64,000 nucleotides of DNA from Paracyclopina nana (Eukaryota > Arthropoda > Copepoda > Cyclopoida > Cyclopettidae), in contig JAGUCH010000006.1 of the NCBI GenBank assembly GCA_019096065.1, positions 1,384,001 through 1,448,000 of the forward strand, given 5' to 3'. Both the position numbers and the translations under genes were made by a program. Under the pieces are notes generated by a model, which made no database searches, was not told the DNA's origin, and saw only the letters and a list, made by a program, of their open reading frames with translations. This document shows positions 56,992 through 64,000 of the stretch, one piece after another; within the stretch, counting starts at the first letter, position 1, and each line of letters begins with the position of its first letter.

Positions 56992-57180
56992 TCCCTACCC
57001 CCTCAGCAAAAGTTAGACCCCAAGAAAAATCCCTGAGAGGTCGGGAAAAATTTGAGAACCGAGCAACTATTTTTCATCCGAGCGCAGCGAGGAAATGAAA
57101 AATGTGCAAGGTTCTCAAACTTTTCCCGGCCGATCAGGGATTTTTCGCGGGGTCTAACTTTTCCTGAGGGTGGTAGGGAT
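56992..57180. repeat. foldback (hairpin) element
   Basis: Two arms of about 90 bp are near-complementary: TCCCTACC, CCTCAG, AAAAGTTAGACCCC and GAAAAATCCCTGA in the left arm recur reversed and complemented in the right arm, around a GC-rich centre (GAGCGCAGCGAGG). The RNA would form a long imperfect hairpin. There is no coding potential. Confidence 0.75.
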
Positions 57181-57403
57181 TCATTTTTCTCTAACAGTAA
57201 CCGAAAATCCCAGGTTGGTTGAAATTCCAAGACAAGCTCGACCTACTATTTTGATCCATGGTACTTTGATCCCAGTAGCGAATCTCAGCTGAGTCACTGA
57301 CAAGTGACAACAAATTGACGCCATTGCTGATTACGCTGCACTGCAATGTGCATTTCACATATTTAAAGTGTTACAAAACTTTAACTGCAAAATGAGGCTG
57401 CTC

Positions 57404-57856
57404 AAGACCAAAACATCGGCAATTTGAGGCTCCTGCACCCGGCAGCGTCTCCCGCACCCAGCAGCGTCTCCTGCACCTAGCAGTGTCTCCCGCACCGTCT
57501 CACGCACCCTCGCACGCTCAAGACTACAATTTGAAGCTGCTCAAGACTACAATTTGAGGCCGCTCAAGACTGATAATTGAGGCTGCTGCTCAATGCAATG
57601 AATTGAGGCCGCTCGAGACTATGAAAACTGAGTCTTCCGCAGCGTCTCCCACACCCGGCAGCATCTCCCGCACCCGGCAGCGTCTCCCGCACCCGGCAGC
57701 GTCTCCCGCACCCAGCAGCGTCTCCTGCACCTAGCAGCGTCTCCTTCACCCGGCGGCGTCTACTGCACCTGGCAGCATCTCCCGCACCCGGCAGCAACTC
57801 CCACACCTGGGAAAGACTGCCCGCACATTGTGGCTGCTCAAGACTACAAATTGTGT
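57404..57856. repeat. mixed minisatellite, 19-bp unit plus a longer unit
   Basis: The 19-bp unit GCAGCGTCTCCCGCACCCG recurs in two blocks, about 57440-57510 and 57640-57805. Between and around them is a second repeat of the type CTCAAGACTACAATTTGAGG. Copies differ by a few bases. Confidence 0.85.
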
Positions 57857-59255
57857 GGGAAAAAAATTCGCCTGGTGTTTATTTTTCCCGGGAAAAAAAT
57901 TCCCCTGGTTAATTTTTTTCCCAAAGTGTTTGTTTACATTTTGTTTTTTCTCGTTATATACTAGTCTTGGTAGAGAAATAAACTGAGAACTATTTGGAAA
58001 TTGAAACCTAACCAGGGATTTACGGTTACCGGTAGAGAATTCGGTGTGTTTCGATGGCTACGTAGTTAGCGCCCAACGGAAAATATTAAATATGAATATT
58101 TTAAAAATTGCGAAATGGCGGATGGCAAGGGGGCTAAAAATCCTCGAATTTGAGGCCCTTCCTGGCCATGCAGAGAAAAAATCTTTGGTGTTTTGGCGAT
58201 CCCATGGGGCCCCTGAAGAGCTGAGCAAAAAAAAAATCGGGTAGGCCTATAGTAAAAAAAAGCATATTCTTTTAAGGTTCAAATACGAATTTCTTGCTTT
58301 ATTTTAGAGCGAGATAAAGGACAAAATGTGATATTTTAATTGGACAAGTGACCGTTCTCGGCATCAATATTGTACAGTGTCGCAAGTGTCACTACCCCAT
58401 ACTCAGACGAACGAAAATAGTCAATTATATATGCCAATAGGGACAATTTATAGATATTTTTTAGTTCAAATGTTCCTTCATCTACAAGAGAGGCTAACAA
58501 GTTTATACAATACTGAGAGATGTTTTGTAAGATTCTGGCAAAAATTCCTCTCAAGATTCTGGAAACATTTTCGATCCCCGATTTTTGATTTTTCCTAGTT
58601 GGGATTGCCACAATATACTACACTAAGTGTGTGTGCGATATACTACACCATCCAATAATAATATACTTACTTACTCAAGGCATGAACGCATCAAGATTTC
58701 TTCTATTTAAGAAAAATGTTGCCATTTCTTTATGATAACTATTTTGGAACATCCTTAGAGCAGCATGGCTTTCTCCTTTTGTGCAAGGTGCCTGGTGTTG
58801 ACAAGTTGCAATCATTTGAGGCACAATAGGTGCACGGCCATTATACTATTGATTGTTAGGGATTCCTCACGTAGCTTCGCCCTCATGTACAAGATGATCT
58901 TGGCAGCCATTGCAGCTACAACATGATAAGGTTGTCTGAGATGAGTCCTCCGAGGATGAGCTAATGGTCTCCAGGGAGGAAATCAGAGCGGAGAGGCGTC
59001 AATGCCGCATTGAAATAGGCTCCATCAATGAGCTAAAAGCTGTCATGCCATCCAAAATACATCTCACATCGTAGCAGCAAATGCTGTTGCTCGGCATTTC
59101 CAAATTTCCAAGTCCCCCAAATCCGAAAGCCTTGCTTGCAACACGAGCGTAGAAAGCCTTCCCATCGATATGTAAAACTGTTTAAGTGCTTCTCTTCCAG
59201 AAAACTCAAACGAAAACTTTATTCGTTCGCGGTGCAGCTCGGTGTGTCTAAATTG
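57857..59255. other. spacer without a recognised gene
   Basis: This is low-complexity AT-rich sequence with one small inverted repeat of GGAAAAAAATTCCCC type near 57890. The open frames are short and unsupported. Confidence 0.35.
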
Positions 59256-59418
59256 GGCAAGCAGGGGCAAGCAGAGGCAAGCAAGGGCAAGCAAAGGCAA
59301 GCAAAGGCAAGCAAGGGCAAGCAGGGGCAAGCAATGCCAGCAAGCAAGAACAAGCTAGGGCAAGCAAGGGCAAGCAAGGGCAAGCAGGGGCAAGCAAGAA
59401 CAAGTAAGGGCAAGCAAC
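59256..59418 (+). repeat. 10-bp minisatellite (GGGCAAGCAA/G)
   Basis: About sixteen copies of a 10-bp unit of the form GGGCAAGCAG or GGGCAAGCAA occur in tandem, with a short irregular stretch near 59335-59355. Confidence 0.9.
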
Positions 59419-59461
59419 CTCAATACAATATGGAATTAACATTTTAAGATGTTTTTTTCAT

Positions 59462-62400
59462 CAAAATTCAGCCCAAGTGTCTGCTTGCCCGAGGGTCAAG
59501 TTATCTGTGTTACGCGATAGTAGCAATAAAATGCCAATTTGACAAGCATCCCTCATTAGTCACTTTGCTGGCCTTTGTGGACTTCAAAGTCATCACTGAC
59601 TTGACATTTGATAAATTCTGGTGCATTAGGGGTCATACCTCCCCCCTTTTGGCTGCTTGCCCCGCCCTGTCAGTTTTTGGCCATGTTGGGGCAAGCAGAG
59701 TTAATGCAATGCCAAAGCTGGCCTTTTCGGCCTTCAGAACCTTCTTTGGCTCTGTCTCAGACCCCTGACAGAGCAGTTTGGGTCAAAAGTCAGCCCAAGT
59801 GTTTGCTTGCCCCAGGGTCAAATTATCTGTGTTACACGATAGTACTAATAAAAGACCAATGTGACAAGCATTCCTCCAAGGCCACTTTGCTGGCCTTTTT
59901 GGCCTTCAAAGTCGTCACTGACTTGACATTTGATAAATTCAGGTGCATTTGGGGTCATACCTCCCCCCTTTTGGCTGCTTGCCCCGCCCTGTCAGTTTTT
60001 GGCCATGTTGGGGCAAGCAGAGTTAATGCAATGCCAAAGCTGGCCTTTTTGGCCTTCAGAACCTTCTTTGGCTCTGTCTCAGACGACTGACAGAGCAATT
60101 TGGGTCAAAAGTCAGCCCAAGTGTCTGCTTGCCCCAGGGTCAAGTTATCTGTGTTACGCGATTGTACTAATGAAAGGCTAATTTGACAAGCATTCCTCCA
60201 AGGCCACTTTGCTGGCCTTTTTGGCCTTCAAAGTCATCACTGACTTGACATTTGGTAAATTCAGGTGCATTTGGGGTCATACCTCCCCCCTTTTGGCTGC
60301 TTGCCCCGCCCTGTCAGTTTTTGGCCATGTTGGGGCAAGCAGAGTTAATGCAATGCCAAAGCTGGCCTTTTTGGCCTTCAGAACCTTCTTTGGCTCTGTC
60401 TCAGACCCCTGACAGAGCAATTTGGGTCAAAAGTCAGCCCAAGTGTCTGCTTTCCCCAGGGTCAAGTTATCTGTGTTACGTGATAGTACTAATAAAAGAC
60501 CAATGTGACAAGCATCCCTCCACGGCCACTTTGCTGGCCTTTTTGGCCTTCAAAGTCATCACTGACTTGACATTTGATAAATTCAGGTGCATTTGGGGTC
60601 ATACCTCCCCCCTTTTGGCTGCTTGCCCCGCCCTGTCAGTTTTTGGCCATGTTGGGGCAAGCAGAGTTAATGCAATGCCAAAGCTGGCCTTTTTGGCCTT
60701 CAGAACCTTCTTTGGCTCTGTCTCAGACGACTGACAGAGCAATTTGGGTCAAAAGTCAGCCCAAGTGTCTGCTTGCCCCAGGGTCAAGTTATCTGTGTTA
60801 CGCGATTGTACTAATGAAAGGCTAATTTGACAAGCATTCCTCCAAGGCCACTTTGCTGGCCTTTTTGGCCTTCAAAGTCATCACTGACTTGACATTTGAT
60901 AAATTCAGGTGCATTTGGGGTCATACCTCCCCCCTTTTGGCTGCTTGCCCCGCCCTGTCAGTTTTTGGCTATGTTGGGGCAAGCAGAGTTAATGCAATGC
61001 CAAAGCTGGCCTTTTTGGCCTTCAGAACCTTCTTTGGCTCTGTCTCAGACGACTGACAGAGCAATTTGGGTCAAAAGTCAGCCCAAGTGTCTGCTTGCCC
61101 CAGGGTCAAGTTATCTGTGTTACGCGATTGTACTAATGAAAGGCTAATTTGACAAGCATTCCTCCAAGGCCTCTTTGCTGGCCTTTTTGGCCTTCAAAGT
61201 CGTCACTGACTTGACATTTGATAAATTCAGGTGCATTTGGGGTCATACTTCCCCCCTTTTGGCTGCTTGCCCCGCCCTGTCAGTTTTTGGCCATGTTGGG
61301 GCAAGCAGAGTTAATGCAATGCCAAAGCTGGCCTTTTTGGCCTTCAGAACCTTCTTTGGCTCTGTCTCAGACGACTGACAGAGTAGTTTGGGTCAAAAGT
61401 CAGCCCAAGTGTCTGCTTGCCCCAGGGTCAAGTTATCTGTGTTACGCGATTGTACTAATGAAAGGCTAATTTGACAAGCATTCCTCCAAGGCCACTTTGC
61501 TGGCCTTTTTGGCCTTCAAAGTCGTCACTGACTTGACATTTGATAAATTCAGGTGCATTTGGGGTCATACCTCCCCCCTTTTGGCTGCTTGCCCCGCCCT
61601 GTCAGTTTTTGGCCATGTTGGGGCAAGCAGAGTTAATGCAATGCCAAAGCTGGCCTTTTTGGCCTTCAGAACCTTCTTTGGCTCTGTCTCAGACGACTGA
61701 CAGAGCAATTTGGGTCAAAAGTCAGCCCAAGTGTCTGCTTGCCCCAGGGTCAAGTTATCTGTGTTACGCGATTGTACTAATGAAAGGCTAATTTGACAAG
61801 CATTCCTCCAAGGCCACTTTGCTGGCCTTTTTGGCCTTCAAAGTCATCACTGACTTGACATTTGATAAATTCAGGTGCATTTGGGGTCATACCTCCCCCC
61901 TTTTGGCTGCTTGCCCCGCCCTGTCAGTTTTTGGCCATGTTGGGGCAAGCAGAGTTAATGCAATGCCAAAGCTGGCCTTTTTGGCCTTCAGAACCTTCTT
62001 TGGCTCTGTCTCAGACGACTGACAGAGCAATTTGGGTCAAAAGTCAGCCCAAGTGTCTGCTTGCCCCAGGGTCAAGTTATCTGTGTTACGCGATTGTACT
62101 AATGAAAGGCTAATTTGACAAGCATTCCTCCAAGGCCTCTTTGCTGGCCTTTTTGGCCTTCAAAGTCATCACTGACTTGACATTTGATAAATTCAGGTGC
62201 ATTTGGGGTCATACCTCCCCCCTTTTGGCTGCTTGCCCCGCCCTGTCAGTTTTTGGCCATGTTGGGGCAAGCAGAGTTAATGCAATGCCAAAGCTGGCCT
62301 TTTTGGCCTTCAGAACCTTCTTTGGCTCTGTCTCAGACGACTGACAGAGCAATTTGGGTCAAAAGTCAGCCCAAGTGTCTGCTTGCCCCAGGGTCAAGTT

Positions 62401-64000
62401 ATCTGTGTTACGCGATTGTACTAATGAAAGGCTAATTTGACAAGCATTCCTCCAAGGCCACTTTGCTGGCCTTTTTGGCCTTCAAAGTCGTCACTGACTT
62501 GACATTTGATAAATTCAGGTGCATTTGGGGTCATACCTCCCCCCTTTTGGCTGCTTGCCCCGCCCTGTCAGTTTTTGGCCATGTTGGGGCAAGCAGAGTT
62601 AATGCAATGCCAAAGCTGGCCTTTTTGGCCTTCAGAACCTTCTTTGGCTCTGTCTCAGACGACTGACAGAGCAATTTGGGTCAAAAGTCAGCCCAAGTGT
62701 CTGCTTGCCCCAGGGTCAAGTTATCTGTGTTACGCGATTGTACTAATGAAAGGCTAATTTGACAAGCATTCCTCCAAGGCCACTTTGCTGGCCTTTTTGG
62801 CCTTCAAAGTCATCACTGACTTGACATTTGGTAAATTCAGGTGCATTTGGGGTCATACCTCCCCCCTTTTGGCTGCTTGCCCCGCCCTGTCAGTTTTTGG
62901 CCATGTTGGGGCAAGCAGAGTTAATGCAATGCCAAAGCTGGCCTTTTTGGCCTTCAGAACCTTCTTTGGCTCTGTCTCAGACGACTGACAGAGCAATTTG
63001 GGTCAAAAGTCAGCCCAAGTGTCTGCTTGCCCCAGGGTCAAGTTATCTGTGTTACGCGATTGTACTAATGAAAGGCTAATTTGACAAGCATTCCTCCAAG
63101 GCCACTTTGCTGGCCTTTTCGGCCTTCAAAGTCATCACTGACTTGACATTTGGTAAATTCAGGTGCATTTGGGGTCATACCTCCCCCCTTTTGGCTGCTT
63201 GCCCCGCCCTGTCAGTTTTTGGCCATGTTGGGGCAAGCAGAGTTAATGCAATCCCAAAGCTGGCCTTTTTGGCCTTCAGAACCTTCTTTGGCTCTGTCTC
63301 AGACGACTGACAGAGCTGTTTGGGTCAAAAGTTAGCCCACGTGTCTGCTTGCCCCAGGGTCAAGTTATCTGTGTTATGCGATAGTACTAATAAAAGACCA
63401 ATGTGACAAGCATCCCTCCAAGGCCACTTTGTTGACCTCTGTGGCCTTCAAAGTCATCACTGACTTGACATTTGATAAATTCAGGTGCATTTGGGGTCAT
63501 ACTTCCCCCCTTTTGGCTGCTTGCCCCGCCCTGTCAGTTTTTGGCCATGTTGGGGCAAGCAGATGTACTGCAATGCTAAAGCTGGCCTTTTCGGCCTTCA
63601 GAACCTTCTTTGGCTCTATCTCAGACCCCTGACAGAGCAGTTTGGGTCAAAAGTCAGCCCAAGTGTTTGCTTGCCCCAGGGTCAAATTATCTGTGTTACA
63701 CGATAGTACTAATAAAAGACCAATGTGACAAGCATCCCTCCAAGGCCACTTTGCTGGCCTTTTTGGCCTTCAAAGTCATCACTGACTTGACATTTGATAA
63801 ATTCAGGTGCATTTGGGGTCATACCTCCCCCCTTTTGGCTGCTTGCCCCGCCCTGTCAGTTTTTGGCCATGTTGGGGCAAGCAGAGTTAATGCAATGCCA
63901 AAGCTGGCCTTTTTGGCCTTCAGAACCTTCTTTGGCTCTGTCTCAGACGACTGACAGAGCAATTTGGGTCAAAAGTCAGCCCAAGTGTCTGCTTGCCCCA
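59462..64000 (+). repeat. 322-bp satellite array, continues beyond the window
   Basis: About fourteen tandem units of 322 bp run to the right edge. Each has an internal inverted pair, CTGCTTGCCCC and GGGGCAAGCAG, about 24 bases apart, and two copies of GCTGGCCTTTTTGGCCTTCA. Units in the centre are nearly identical; those at the left start and near 63300-63640 differ more. The open frames that recur in each unit start with non-ATG codons and follow from the repeat, so they are not genes. Confidence 0.97.

Noticed and set aside
59565-63954. Repeating open frames of 67, 83 and 160 codons
   Set aside because: They recur every 322 bp with the satellite, overlap in two phases and begin with non-ATG codons. 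They follow from the repeat.
59462-64000. Regular direct repeats as a possible CRISPR array
   Set aside because: Units are 322 bp with no unique spacers and the genome is animal; this is a satellite.
1-64000. tRNA, rRNA or other structured RNA genes
   Set aside because: No T-arm/acceptor combination or rRNA-like block was recognised by eye. A covariance-model search could still find some.

Overview
The window is nuclear DNA from an animal. Short introns (58-70 bp in several genes), intron-split genes of bilaterian families (TMEM132, alkaline ceramidase, ZDHHC23, a CRAL-TRIO protein, a latrophilin relative), a BEL/Pao LTR element, several short inverted-repeat elements and a long satellite array all fit a compact invertebrate genome, possibly an arthropod or other ecdysozoan. 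The species cannot be named from the sequence.

Layout. 1-2.6 kb: a long intronless CACTA/EnSpm-type transposase frame cut by the left edge. 3.1-4.4 kb (+): CRAL-TRIO lipid-transfer protein, four exons. 5.0-13.1 kb (-): a latrophilin-like receptor with Gal-lectin, HormR and GAIN/GPS domains. It has one membrane span instead of seven; the first exon is not found. 13.1-21.6 kb: no gene recognised. 21.6-31.4 kb: a whole-looking BEL/Pao element with 380-bp LTRs identical by eye and a 5-bp target duplication. 32.3-33.4 kb (-): ZDHHC23-like palmitoyltransferase with an incomplete zinc site. 34.6-35.8 kb (+): alkaline ceramidase, five exons, 267 aa. 36-44.5 kb: no gene recognised. 44.5-49.8 kb (+): TMEM132-family membrane protein, ten exons seen. 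51.5-52.0 kb: a Transib-like short element. 52.3-55.5 kb (+): exons of an unrecognised single-pass membrane protein. 55.8-57.2 kb: inverted-repeat elements, some nested. 57.4-57.9 and 59.3-59.4 kb: minisatellites. 59.5-64.0 kb: a 322-bp satellite array running off the right edge.

The exon models were built by eye from splice signals. Codon phase was checked at every junction and agrees in all four multi-exon models, which is the main support for them. The host genes do not form an operon or obvious pathway. Several belong to families linked to membranes, lipids or neurons (adhesion receptor, TMEM132, palmitoylation, ceramide turnover, lipid transfer), but any link between them is inference. 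Gene density falls and repeats rise from about 55.5 kb rightward, as at the edge of heterochromatin. No wholly new system was found. The most notable item is the latrophilin-like protein without a seven-helix domain.
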